Below, one piece after another: positions 18,298 to 27,385 of a stretch of DNA of 64,000 nucleotides. The DNA lies in contig CANLZY010000028.1 in assembly GCA_947495685.1 (NCBI GenBank), positions 1-64,000 on the forward strand, in the 5' to 3' direction. The DNA is from an uncultured Tropicimonas sp. GTDB taxonomy: Bacteria > Pseudomonadota > Alphaproteobacteria > Rhodobacterales > Rhodobacteraceae. A program made the position numbers and the translations under genes. Under the pieces are notes generated by a model, which was given only the letters and a program-made list of their open reading frames with translations, did not search any database and had not been told where the DNA came from. Positions within the stretch are counted from its first letter, which is position 1. Each line of letters opens with the position of its first letter.

Positions 18298-21200
18298 CTA
18301 TTGGAACCATGTCGCCCATTGTTTTGCCTGATAGCTATCATCCGGGCATCTGACATAACGCTGTCCATTCGGGCTTTTCCGAACGCCATTGACTTCAACA
18401 AAATCATAGGGCGACCGCTTTTCGACGAATTCCTCATTGGACAGCACGTCCAGTGACCACCTGAGGTCAAAGGGCTCCGGCCCTTCCGCGCATTCGCCGC
18501 TCCATTGCGTGACCCCGTCCCGGATGTCTGTGCGACCTGTCGTGCAGTGGAGGTGATAGCCAAAGGTTGTCACAAGCCCGCGTATGATGCGCATGGACCA
18601 ATCCGCATCCTTGCCAAGCTCTCCCCTGTCGCAGGAATGGGTCGCATTCACGTAGATGCCGCTGTGCAAGGGCGTGTTTGCGGAAATGCCGTTCGGCATT
18701 GGCAGGCCCGCACAGCCCCCCCCCTTGCGCGTGGCACTGGCCAGCGCGTTGCGCGTGGCCGGGTCCGGTTGAGCTGTCGGTGTCAGGCAATGGCTGCGCT
18801 GGAACCGCATCAGGGCTTCGCGGGTCTGGGGCCCCGGATAGCCATCCGCCGGCCCGGCATCAAACCCCAGGGCGCTCAACCGGGACTGGAGCGCTTTGGC
18901 ATCGGTCGAATAGGTCGCCGGATCCGCGGGTGGAAGCGGAGCAATATCGCAAGGTTGGAAATACGAGGTGAAATCCTGGTCGGGATGATAGATCCCAAGA
19001 ATTCCGTTGGGCTCCTTGCTGAAGCGAAATGCCGTGCGCCAATTGCTGCCCTCGCCGGTACAGGTCGCATCGGTCTCATGCTCCGCGGCCCCGTCCGAAA
19101 TGGGCCGGTCGAGGGCACATTGGCTTTCGTAGAAAACCACGCGATCCGGTTCGACAATCAAGGGCGATTGCGCGCAATTGATCTCTGTCGGCTGTTGAAC
19201 CAGTTCGAATTTTCCCAGAAGCCCCGGACCTGCCGAAGTTTCCGGGCAACCAGTTTCCGAAAACGCCGGTTGGGGGCCCCTGGCTGTGCGCAAGGCTGCC
19301 AAGGTGGCCGTGTCGACCGTCCCGCTGCGGGGCAGACACCATTCGGTCTGGAAGGATTTCAGCGCCTGTACTGTCTTCTGCCCCGGAACACCATCCATGG
19401 GACCGGCATCGTAGCCCATCAGGTTCAACCGGTATTGAAGTGTCTTGGGGTACCGGTCGAACTGGGCAAACTCCCAACCGGTGCCGCCCTGGCCAGCCGC
19501 TTGCCCATCGAACTGGAAATCGACACCCGGATCGACGAGGCCGACATAAGTCTTGTCGACGAGCTTGCCGTCGTTGAAATCCCAGTACCAGACCGCAGTG
19601 CCGACCGATGGGCACACTCGGCACCCATCGACAAGGTCAGAAGCAAAAATGAACCGTTGTCCACCCCAAGGGGTTTTTCTGTGAAACACGCCGAAGATAT
19701 ACCCATAGGCTTTCGGATGCGCCCTCAGAAAGCGTCGGCTTGCTGAATCCCGGAACTTCGATGCCAGGTCCAATCCCATGCCTTCAAACTCGACGATATC
19801 CGGCGTTCCGTTGACAAAAACCGGAGGCCGGAAACGATCGGAAGTATAGGCGATATGTCCGGGGTCCATTCGCACCAGATCGACTTGACCAAGTTCTTCG
19901 AACGCGCTTGGCAGCACTTCTCCCGGTTCGCGCGCATCATGTGCAACCGCGAACCTTATTGCCGCCTCCGGGACTCCATGTCGGCGCAATTCTGCAACTG
20001 GATCGCTCAGGGTCTCCTCGTCATACACAGGATCGCTTTGCCAAACCGAATTGTCGCTTGGAACTACGATTTCTGGTCCCCAGGGACTTTCCCGGTCTCG
20101 GCTCGGAGCGACGGACTTGCCGTCAAGGCGGAACTCGATCCGCCGGCGACCTTGTTTCTCGGGATCGCATGTATTGGCCGCTCGACATGCCCAGATCGAA
20201 AAATCAACGCCGTGAGTATTCTCCGAAACGACCTCAAGCGTTTCAAGCTCCGCAGATTCCCATTGGGTACCGGGCAGACCATCGACACGGACAATCTGCA
20301 AGCCACCTGTCTTGATATCGATCACGGCAAGTTCAGCTTCCCACTCGGCCGGGCTGTATAGGAGCGCCGCGTGCTGACCGTCTGGCGACCACACCACCGG
20401 GTGGCCGACCTGCCTCACATCCTTTGGGCGCCCAAGGCCACGAACCTGGTGTTCTTCGATCAGGGAGCCGGTCACGATCCTTCGAGCAGCCGTGTTCACG
20501 ATACCCAGTCTCAGGCCCCCATAGTCAAGGTCTGCCTGGATCACGAGAAGCGTCACCCCATCCGGTGCAATGAACACGTGCAGCTCCGAATCCCCGGGCG
20601 CGGTCGGCGCTGCAAACAGGCGTTGGCCCGCATACCAGGCCGTGCCGTCCGACTTCATGACAACGCCCTTCTTCCTCTCTCCCAGCCGGATGGTGAAATC
20701 GGGATGTTCCACAAGCCGCCAACCAGCCGGTTCACGCGCCGTTGCCGTCAATGGCACCGGTTGCTCTGGCAGGGCGTTCGTGCTGTTGGCATGTTCCAGT
20801 CCAGATGCGTGACCCGGATTGACGAACCGCCTTGCGGCTTCGAGGACGAAACCGAGGTCTTCGAGGATCCCGGCCTCAGGGCTTTCCAGCCACCATGTCT
20901 GAAGGTCGTAGTATTCCTCCAGCGTGTCCCGCAGGACCGCTTCCAGATCCGGCAACAGCGGGTCTCCAAGGCGGCCGCTGGTATCGAACATCGATCCTGT
21001 CAACTGACCGGAGCGCAGCGTCTGGTGGATGGATTCGATGTCAGCGGCGAGCTTTGCAAGCTGGCGATCCCGTGTCGCACCGGACTCGACAGCCGCCTGC
21101 TGTTGCGCCCCCAGCTCCACGAAGGCCACGAAGTTCTTCGCCCAGATCAACACCGCGCCCGGCGCCGTGCCAGAAGCCGTCGCCTGGCCAGCGCCGGTTG

Positions 21201-21960
21201 TAAGAAGCGTGATATCGACAACGGGCGCCATCCAGCGGCGCGTCTGCTCGGCCGCCGTGTCTTGCCCGCTGGCCTCGTAATGCCTGGCCAGGAGCTCTGT
21301 CACGACAGAGGTCACAAGGCTGTAGCCGAAATCCGCAACGGCTTCGGGCGCGATGTCCTTCAACCTGTCTTGGCTTGTCAGCGCTCCGCTCAAGGCCCGC
21401 GTATCGAACTCGGCGGCAAACTCCGGATCCTGGTACATCTGCTCGAACAGTTCCACGCGTTCCAGCGGGCTGTTGAGCTTGCCGGGGTTCGAGAACAGAA
21501 TCCTGCGCTTTTCGGCGTGGACCGCGCGCTCCATGCCCGAAAAGAGGACATCGCCGATTACCGTTTCGAGCGCCGCGGCGATGTCTTCCGCGCACGCTGC
21601 GGTGACGGCCTGGCAGGCATGGTCGGCAACCGTAGCAATGGCGTTGCGGGTCGCCTGGGGAATTTCGGTCGGGGCCACGTCCGCGGCCGCGCGAACGGTT
21701 CCAAGATCCATCCCGCCCAGCGAGCCACCTTCGCGGATCAGCCGCGCCGGGGTCGTCTCGGGAAATTCCGCTTCGATCCGATCGAGGATTGCGCCAACTT
21801 CCTGCAACATGCCGATACGGGCCGCTCCGGAGGCCTCGATTGCCATTTCGTATCTCTGATGCGCTTCCACAAACAGCGAATTGGGATCACTGCCGGACCC
21901 TTGCGCATGGCTGGCCAATGGCACGAACAAAAAACACAGAAGCGAAAAAATGAAATGCAT
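18298..21960 (-). CDS. Large exported protein with two peptidoglycan-binding domains
   Basis: About 1220 aa. ATG at 21960 chosen because it starts a classic signal peptide (MHFIFSLLCFLFVPLASHAQ); an in-frame GTG at 21984 is also possible. Order of parts: shared helical repeat (NSLFVEAHQRYEMAIEASGA, EFPETTPARLIREGGSLG); a helical region to about residue 380; a beta-rich section with propeller-like strands (GHPVVWSPDGQHAALLYSP); a CxxC module (DGCRVCPSVG); PG_binding_1 at about 837-890; a beta domain with Cys; a second PG_binding_1 at about 1020-1075; a Cys-containing tail. The largest member of the block and the likeliest scaffold. Function unknown. Confidence 0.72.
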   Translation of the reverse strand: MHFIFSLLCFLFVPLASHAQGSGSDPNSLFVEAHQRYEMAIEASGAARIGMLQEVGAILDRIEAEFPETTPARLIREGGSLGGMDLGTVRAAADVAPTEIPQATRNAIATVADHACQAVTAACAEDIAAALETVIGDVLFSGMERAVHAEKRRILFSNPGKLNSPLERVELFEQMYQDPEFAAEFDTRALSGALTSQDRLKDIAPEAVADFGYSLVTSVVTELLARHYEASGQDTAAEQTRRWMAPVVDITLLTTGAGQATASGTAPGAVLIWAKNFVAFVELGAQQQAAVESGATRDRQLAKLAADIESIHQTLRSGQLTGSMFDTSGRLGDPLLPDLEAVLRDTLEEYYDLQTWWLESPEAGILEDLGFVLEAARRFVNPGHASGLEHANSTNALPEQPVPLTATAREPAGWRLVEHPDFTIRLGERKKGVVMKSDGTAWYAGQRLFAAPTAPGDSELHVFIAPDGVTLLVIQADLDYGGLRLGIVNTAARRIVTGSLIEEHQVRGLGRPKDVRQVGHPVVWSPDGQHAALLYSPAEWEAELAVIDIKTGGLQIVRVDGLPGTQWESAELETLEVVSENTHGVDFSIWACRAANTCDPEKQGRRRIEFRLDGKSVAPSRDRESPWGPEIVVPSDNSVWQSDPVYDEETLSDPVAELRRHGVPEAAIRFAVAHDAREPGEVLPSAFEELGQVDLVRMDPGHIAYTSDRFRPPVFVNGTPDIVEFEGMGLDLASKFRDSASRRFLRAHPKAYGYIFGVFHRKTPWGGQRFIFASDLVDGCRVCPSVGTAVWYWDFNDGKLVDKTYVGLVDPGVDFQFDGQAAGQGGTGWEFAQFDRYPKTLQYRLNLMGYDAGPMDGVPGQKTVQALKSFQTEWCLPRSGTVDTATLAALRTARGPQPAFSETGCPETSAGPGLLGKFELVQQPTEINCAQSPLIVEPDRVVFYESQCALDRPISDGAAEHETDATCTGEGSNWRTAFRFSKEPNGILGIYHPDQDFTSYFQPCDIAPLPPADPATYSTDAKALQSRLSALGFDAGPADGYPGPQTREALMRFQRSHCLTPTAQPDPATRNALASATRKGGGCAGLPMPNGISANTPLHSGIYVNATHSCDRGELGKDADWSMRIIRGLVTTFGYHLHCTTGRTDIRDGVTQWSGECAEGPEPFDLRWSLDVLSNEEFVEKRSPYDFVEVNGVRKSPNGQRYVRCPDDSYQAKQWATWFQ

Positions 21961-22031
21961 GGTTTTACTCGAATGTGCGTTCACAGCTCCCCACTACCAA
22001 GCCCATCGTCCAGCCCATATCGGCTTGCCCC

Positions 22032-23651
22032 TCAGCGGCGCGTAACCTGCACCATACAATCGTCCAGCCCTGCGACTTCACCAGAGAATGTACCTCCCGC
22101 CTGCCATTCAACCCTCAACCCGAAATACTCGTCCAGATTGTGATTCCCCTGATTGTTATCTCCTTCGATAGCAAGCTTGCGGTTTTCTCCAACACCACTC
22201 AGAAGACTCATGACAGCGGGTAAGGGACGGCCAACCTTCCAGTTTGCGAGCAATGTCTCCGCATTAACTGTCAGATTCCCCGCTAAATCCCCTGTTCCTG
22301 TGGGTTTGAAGCTGGCAGTGAATGTATACCAACGGGACGAATTCCTTTTCTCGCATTCGACCCTGCCGCTCCAGTTGCCGGCAAGGCTGGCGACAATCCC
22401 CTGACGCTTCTCTGTGGTCTGTGCAATCTCCGCTTGCAGTTTCCTGTCTCGCTCCCGCACAGCCCGTTCCTTTTCGATCATGCTCTGCTTGGCAGCAATC
22501 TCCTCGTCGGATTTCGCAAGCTCGGCTTGCGTCGCGGCGATGCGTTGCTCCGATGCTTTTTTCGCCTTGGCAAGGCCGACTTTCGTGGAGGAAGCAACGC
22601 TTTGCAGGGCTTTTGCGGTACTCTCCCGGAGTTGTTTGCGCTGTTCCTCGTATTCACGCTCGATCTTCGCGAGGCGGGTTTGTTGTGCCGCCTTCAGTTG
22701 GTACAGCTCAGCTTCATGTTTGCTTGCGAGTTCCCGGCGTTCAGATTCCAGCCTTTCCTTCTCGGCCTCAATTGAGGGCTCATACGTCTCAAGTGCTTTC
22801 GCCAAGCGTGCCTGCAAAGATGCCTCGGCATCCGCGACTTCTTGTGCGTGCCGCGCCTTCAGAGACGAAATCTCGCCCCTCATTTCGGCGATCTTGTCGT
22901 CACGCGTCGCATTCATTTGAGCAATGCGCTCTTCATGTTTCACCGTCTGGGTCCGAAGCTTCTTTTCCTGCGTTTCTGACAATGCGTCAATTTCCGCCTC
23001 TTGTGCCTTGCGCAACGCTTCCAACTCTTTCTTCAGCTTGTCCTTCTGAGCCCCGATAGACGGTTCGTAAGTCTCGAGCGCCTTCGTCAGACTTGCCTGC
23101 AATGCGGCCTCGGCATTCGCGATTTCTTGTGCGTGCCGTGCCTCCAAGGACAAGATTTCGGCCTTCATCTGAGAGACCTTGTCGTCACGAAGAGTTACAA
23201 GGAGTTCATTTTCCTCTTTCGAGCCCTGCACCAACGTCGGCATGATAAACATGTCCAGTGGTTGTCCCAAACCCACCACAGGGTTTTCAACTTTTGATGT
23301 CCCGGACCAGTTCCCGGCCCTGTAGAAAAGCTCCATGGTCCCATAGAGCCGCCTTTTCGCACCGGCTGCGTATGTGCGCAGCGTCACGGAAAACGGACCG
23401 ATGGTTCTGCCCGTTGCCGTGAACAGATCCACGTCCGGTGCCACGTCCAACTCATAGCGAATGAGCGCCGTGGGTTTGATCGGATCCCCGCCCTTTGCCC
23501 TTGCGACTAATTCGAAAGCCTTTGGTTTCCAGAAGGAAGGGAGTTCCTGTATCGCCAACTCGCGAAGCTGCTTGGGATCCGGAAGCTCTTGGCCAAACGC
23601 AGAGATTGCGGTGCAACTCAACAGGGCCGCTGTGATCGAAACCTTGAGCAT
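22032..23651 (-). CDS. Exported coiled-coil protein with internal repeats
   Basis: 539 aa, first gene of the block. Signal peptide (MLKVSITAALLSCTAISAFG). An N-terminal globular part of about 150 aa is followed by a long coiled coil (about residues 155-420) rich in Glu, Lys, Ala and Gln. The coil includes a near-duplicate unit: ARHAQEIANAEAALQASLTK and later ARHAQEVADAEASLQARLAK, each followed by ALETYEPSI. The C-terminal 120 aa form a beta-type domain (NWSGRVECEKR, then GLRVEWQAGGTFSGEV). It could be a periplasm-spanning strut for the proteins encoded downstream. The gap to the next gene is about 70 bp. Confidence 0.72.
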   Translation of the reverse strand: MLKVSITAALLSCTAISAFGQELPDPKQLRELAIQELPSFWKPKAFELVARAKGGDPIKPTALIRYELDVAPDVDLFTATGRTIGPFSVTLRTYAAGAKRRLYGTMELFYRAGNWSGTSKVENPVVGLGQPLDMFIMPTLVQGSKEENELLVTLRDDKVSQMKAEILSLEARHAQEIANAEAALQASLTKALETYEPSIGAQKDKLKKELEALRKAQEAEIDALSETQEKKLRTQTVKHEERIAQMNATRDDKIAEMRGEISSLKARHAQEVADAEASLQARLAKALETYEPSIEAEKERLESERRELASKHEAELYQLKAAQQTRLAKIEREYEEQRKQLRESTAKALQSVASSTKVGLAKAKKASEQRIAATQAELAKSDEEIAAKQSMIEKERAVRERDRKLQAEIAQTTEKRQGIVASLAGNWSGRVECEKRNSSRWYTFTASFKPTGTGDLAGNLTVNAETLLANWKVGRPLPAVMSLLSGVGENRKLAIEGDNNQGNHNLDEYFGLRVEWQAGGTFSGEVAGLDDCMVQVTRR

Positions 23652-23966
23652 GTTCGATTGCCTTCACGTCAGCTTGGAGAAAACGTGAGGCGAGGCTGTG
23701 CTTCCTGCCTTCACACGTCAAGATGCTCAAACCGCGCAGCGAATGCCGAGACAGGCTTCAATCTGGTCTTCGACGATCTGATGCTCATCGGCTGAGTGGT
23801 CGGCCTGGGGACTTCCCGGTGAGCGTCTCCTCATATACTGGAAAGAAAGCAGCGTGAATTGATGCGGTGAATGCCCCAACCAAGGCGTTGGCGATGGGTG
23901 GGTTGGACCTGTCACGGAATTGTGCCGCTCCTTTGACCACGTATCGTGTCGCAAAGGAGAACACAG
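23652..23966. other. Gene-free stretch with probable promoter of the exported block
   Basis: No coding signal. It holds the upstream region of the exported block (minus strand) and the left end of an IS3-type element (plus strand), whose GCTCCTTTGAC segment resembles the one at about 970 in front of the other IS3 remnant. Confidence 0.4.
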
Positions 23967-24233
23967 ATGGGATCACGACGGACGGAGGAATACCGTGCTG
24001 AAGCAGTGCGCGTAGCACTGACCAGCGGGTTGCCGAGAAAGCAGGTAGCTGCGGATTTTGGGGTTGGGTTTTCAACGCTGAGCCGCTGGATCCAGAAAGA
24101 TCGACGCAGTCCTGTGAAATCCACGACCCAATCAGATCTTGAACGTGAGATCGTCGAGCTGCGGAAAGAGAACCGTCAGCTTCGGGAGGAGAGGGACGTG
24201 CTAAAAAAAGCCACGGTGTTCTTCGCGGAGAGA
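23967..24233 (+). pseudogene. IS3-family OrfA, interrupted by an IS5 element
   Basis: The ATG is preceded by AAAGGAG. About 89 codons encode the OrfA helix-turn-helix (RKQVAADFGVGFSTLSRWIQ) and the leucine-zipper helix (LEREIVELRKENRQLREERD, then VLKKATVFFAE). At 24234 the frame enters the left inverted repeat of an IS5-family element. OrfB, the catalytic partner, is absent on the far side, so the IS3 element cannot move. It resembles the remnant at 1012. Confidence 0.82.
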
Positions 24234-25283
24234 GGCTTTGTTGCACAAATCGGTTGAGGGATTCACTGCGTGAATCCAGCGTGATAGCTGGCAGGCATGA
24301 GCAGTTGGGCCCCCACGAAATACAAGACCACGAACTGGTCGTCCTACAATGACAGCTTGAGGCAGCGAGGATCGCTATCGATCTGGTTTGACCCGGCTAT
24401 GGTTTGGGTGCCGCCGCCAAGTGGCAAGCGCGGGCGGCAACAACGTTTCAGTGATGCCGCGATCCAGACCTGTCTGACTTTGAAGGTCCTTTTCGGCATG
24501 CCACTCCGGCAGACGACGGGTTTCGTCGAAAGCTTGCTGCGGTTGGTCGGGCTGAACTGGGCGGTGCCGGATTTCAGCACCTTGTGCCGCCGCCAGAAGA
24601 CGCTGAACGTGAGCCTGCCCTACCGGGGCGGCACCGGCCCGCTGAACCTTCTGATCGACAGCACCGGCATCAAGGCCGAGGGTGAAGGCGAATGGAACGC
24701 GCGCAAGCATGGCGGCCCAAAGCGCCGCATTTGGCGCAAGATACATATCGGGATCGACGAGGAAACGCTGGAGATTCGGGCGGTTGAGGTCACCACCAGC
24801 AATGTCGGAGACGCGCCCATGCTGCCCGAACTGCTTGATCAAATCCCGCCCGATCAGGACATCGGATCAGTGACCGCTGATGGGGCATACGACACGCGCA
24901 AATGTCACGATGCGATTGCCGCACGCAATGCCCACGCCGTCATACCGCCGCGAAAGAACGCCAAGCGATGGAAGCCCACGAGCGCAGGGGCCATCGCCCG
25001 AAACGAAGCGGTCAACGCATCGCGATTCCTGGGCCGCGCGATCTGGCGACGATGGAGCGGATACCACCGAAGGAGCCGGGTCGAAACGAAGATGCACTGC
25101 GTGAAATTGCTTGGCCAACGCCTCATGGCAAAAGACTTCGACCGCCAAGTTGCCGAGATCCAGGTCCGTATTGCCGTTCTCAACGGCTACACGGCGCTCG
25201 GCATACCCGTCACGGAAGCTGTGGGATAAGTCCGTCCGGGGAAAGGGGCATTCCGAACATCAGCCGATTTGTGCAACAGAGCC
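24234..25283 (+). mobile_element. IS5-family insertion sequence (IS903-like group)
   Basis: 1050 bp with 20-bp inverted repeats (24234-24253 and 25264-25283, one mismatch). One transposase gene inside. The 9 bases on each side differ, so no target duplication is visible; a deletion or recombination next to the IS is likely, in line with the lost orfB of the IS3 element. Confidence 0.88.
24297..25229 (+). CDS. IS5-family DDE transposase
   Basis: 310 aa, full length. DDE residues: Asp in LNLLIDSTGIKAEGEGEW, Asp in SVTADGAYDTRKCHD, and Glu in SRVETKMHCVKLLG. The segment ARKHGGPKRRIWRKIHIGID is typical of the IS903-type subgroup. Intact, so this copy may still be active and could act on related ends. 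Confidence 0.92.
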   Translation: MSSWAPTKYKTTNWSSYNDSLRQRGSLSIWFDPAMVWVPPPSGKRGRQQRFSDAAIQTCLTLKVLFGMPLRQTTGFVESLLRLVGLNWAVPDFSTLCRRQKTLNVSLPYRGGTGPLNLLIDSTGIKAEGEGEWNARKHGGPKRRIWRKIHIGIDEETLEIRAVEVTTSNVGDAPMLPELLDQIPPDQDIGSVTADGAYDTRKCHDAIAARNAHAVIPPRKNAKRWKPTSAGAIARNEAVNASRFLGRAIWRRWSGYHRRSRVETKMHCVKLLGQRLMAKDFDRQVAEIQVRIAVLNGYTALGIPVTEAVG

Positions 25284-25382
25284 ACGCAAACCCAGTAGAA
25301 GTAGCACCTCCCGGGAGCCGAACAGGGAATGCCGCAAAGGCGTTGTTCGCCGTCCGGAACCTCAACCGAATGGAGACATACC

Positions 25383-25610
25383 ATGTCTGAACCGAAGGAC
25401 CCTCAAACGCCCGATGATGGCGAACTCGATCGCTTCCTGAGGCTGGCCGAGGTCGAAGCCCTGATCGGGCTCGCCCGCAGCACGATCTATCAAATGATCT
25501 CGGACGGGGAGTTTCCATCTTCCTACAGGCTCAGCCAGCGGGCGGTGGGATGGAAGCAGCGCGACATCGCTCGCTGGATCGAATCCCGACAGCCCACGAA
25601 ACGGCATTGA
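25383..25610 (+). CDS. AlpA-family DNA-binding regulator
   Basis: 75 aa. The AlpA / MerR-like helix-turn-helix is clear: RLAEVEALIGLARSTIYQMI, then GEFPSSYRLSQRAVGWKQRD and IARWIESR. Such small proteins control excision or integrase expression of prophages and islands. The ATG follows GGAG. No integrase gene remains near it in island A, so it may be an orphan. Confidence 0.88.
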   Translation: MSEPKDPQTPDDGELDRFLRLAEVEALIGLARSTIYQMISDGEFPSSYRLSQRAVGWKQRDIARWIESRQPTKRH

Positions 25611-25734
25611 AGCACGGTGCCGATCCGGATTTCCCGGTTCGGCAGAGGAAACCAATCTACCTTTCGACCGCCGGCAAGGCGGTTTGACAAACCCGGTTTG
25701 GCAAACAGTCTGCGAAACCCTGCAGGAGACAAAC

Positions 25735-26367
25735 ATGACCAACAAGAACAAAGGCGGCCGGCCCAAATCCTATAGCGATGCGCAGGTCGATTATGCCATC
25801 GAGCAGGCGGAGAAACAGGATCTGCCCGTCGGAGTCGAGACGGTGAAACCCATCCTGTGCACTGAATTCGGCATTTCCAGCGGCATCAATGGCCAGAGCC
25901 TCGAAAAGGCGATCTTGGAGCGCGTCGAGGTTCGGGCTGACCAGAACGCACGGGACTTGCTCGAAAAGCTCCCGACGGAGGCGATGGATGCCGCCGGCGA
26001 GATTTCGGAGCAATTTCGCCACTCGCTCGTCGGCTTCCTCGCGCAGACCTTCGAGGGCTTGCGCACGGAGGCTGGGGCAAAGGAGGCCGCGAAGGAGGAA
26101 GATCTGCGGAACACCCGCGCAAGGGTTCGAGACCTGGAGGCCGAGCTTGCAACCAGGGATCAGGCAATCGCCGCGCTGGAGGTCAATGCAGAGGGGCTGC
26201 AAGAGAAACTCGCGGCGAAAACGCAGGAGGTGGCGAACCTTCGGGCGCAGATCGAACAGCAGTCGCGGGACGCTGTACAGACCGACATGGTGATGGAGAT
26301 GGTGAAAGAGGCTGTGGCCGGCGCGATCAACGATACCGACGGGCAGAAGCCAACCAAGCCAAACTGA
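25735..26367 (+). CDS. KfrA-like DNA-binding coiled-coil protein
   Basis: 210 aa. N-terminal DNA-binding part with the KfrA_N pattern (GGRPKSYSDAQVDYAIEQAE, then VGVETVKPILCTEFGIS), followed from about residue 95 by a long coiled coil (ARVRDLEAELATRDQAIAAL, KTQEVANLRAQIEQQ). KfrA proteins are plasmid-borne autoregulators that help partition or stability. The ribosome binding site is AGGAG. It suggests that a plasmid-like element contributed to island A. Confidence 0.8.
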   Translation: MTNKNKGGRPKSYSDAQVDYAIEQAEKQDLPVGVETVKPILCTEFGISSGINGQSLEKAILERVEVRADQNARDLLEKLPTEAMDAAGEISEQFRHSLVGFLAQTFEGLRTEAGAKEAAKEEDLRNTRARVRDLEAELATRDQAIAALEVNAEGLQEKLAAKTQEVANLRAQIEQQSRDAVQTDMVMEMVKEAVAGAINDTDGQKPTKPN

Positions 26368-26403
26368 GCAGGGTACAGCCGGAACTCACGGCATGAATGA
26401 CGA

Positions 26404-26435
26404 CGCCGCCTGATGAGTGACACCATCAGGTGGCG
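26404..26435 (+). terminator. Hairpin after the KfrA-like gene
   Basis: A 12-bp stem with one G-T pair (26404-26415 with 26424-26435) around an 8-base loop, 36 bp after the stop. A T-rich tract is weak. Probably a terminator. Confidence 0.5.
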
Positions 26436-26625
26436 TGCCGTAGACTGCGTTTGTTGAGCTACGCCCTTACCTTGCAGGAGAGGAACATGGGCTCTTCTGA
26501 CGGGCAAGCCACAGCAACACAGGGGGCGGCGAGCAGCCCTGACACGAAATGCTGAATGGCCGACCGATACCAGTATGGCGAAAGGCTTCAGCGAGGATTG
26601 TTTCTCGATGAAATCTTCATGGATC

Positions 26626-26890
26626 TCAGTTTTCCTTCCAGCCGGAGCGTAGCCAATCGGCAAAATCGACTTCGCTGATCGCACCGGTGGCAAGGTCCTC
26701 CATCATCCTGACACCAACGAGAGGATCAGGGCGAAACGCATATCCGTTCAGCCGGAGGAACGTGACAGCCGTCGCGAATGCCGTTCTCTTGTTTCCGTCA
26801 ACAAAGGCATTGGCCTTTAGGAATGCCGAAGGCGTAAGCCGCCGCAATCTCGGCGAAGTCGGCATTCGTGTAGGCAGCAAGGTTCATTGC
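26626..26890 (-). pseudogene. Doc-type toxin remnant, truncated and frameshifted
   Basis: The last 84 codons carry the second half of a Doc/Fic toxin: the core motif as AFVDGNKRTAFATAVTFLRL, then NGYAFRPDPLVGVRMMEDLA. The part before it (NLAAYTNADFAEIAAAYAFG) lies in another frame, joined to the antitoxin, with a 1-base shift near 26820. The first about 60 residues of the normal 125-aa toxin are missing. Unlikely to be functional. Confidence 0.85.
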
Positions 26891-27055
26891 CCGGGCGCAT
26901 CCCATCTCAAGGAGCGCCATGATCTTCAGGCTGCCGTCATCTTCCCTAACTACAAAGAGGGCATCGCCCTCCTTGGCATCAAGCAGCGTCAACATCTCCG
27001 TTGTCAGGGTCATAACGGCCGAGTTGCCGACTTTGCGGATTTTGGATTCAATCAC
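26798..27055 (-). pseudogene. AbrB/MazE-type antitoxin fused to a piece of Doc
   Basis: GTG start at 27055 with AGGGGA 6 bases before. The first about 48 residues are a SpoVT-AbrB swapped-hairpin domain (IESKIRKVGNSAVMTLTTEM, then AKEGDALFVVREDDGSLKI). The normal C-terminal toxin-binding tail is missing; the frame runs directly into the Doc fragment and stops. A deletion of the antitoxin end and the toxin start explains this. The DNA-binding part may still be made. Confidence 0.75.
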
Positions 27056-27385
27056 CGGGTTTCCCCTGTGAATATGGATGCATACACCGCTACGCTCATC
27101 AAACCACAAGGGTTTCGGCATTTGCCGCAAGAGGCATGGGCCTGGTGCGATGCTGTTGCTGCCCCAACCAGCCCACCAATCGGCCGAGGAAGTTATCCGA
27201 AATCGGCCCGAAACACTGCCGTTCGAAACACCCGCGAATCGGGCGCTTCCCACCCCAAATGGCGTCGCCCTGAACGATCCCAAATGAACCCCATCTGGGA
27301 CCGTTTTGTAAACCAGCCTGTAAACTGCGCCTGATGGCGTCCCGAATATCGGGCGCTGAAGCGCAGAATATCCAAGAAAATAAGG
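27056..27385. other. Gene-free stretch with integrase-arm-like DNA
   Basis: No coding signal. TGTAAAC occurs at 27307-27313 and 27319-27325. The last about 50 bp before att site 2 (ATCGGGCGCTGAAG and following) closely resemble the DNA before att site 3, so this is the integrase-side end of an element whose integrase has gone. Confidence 0.6.
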
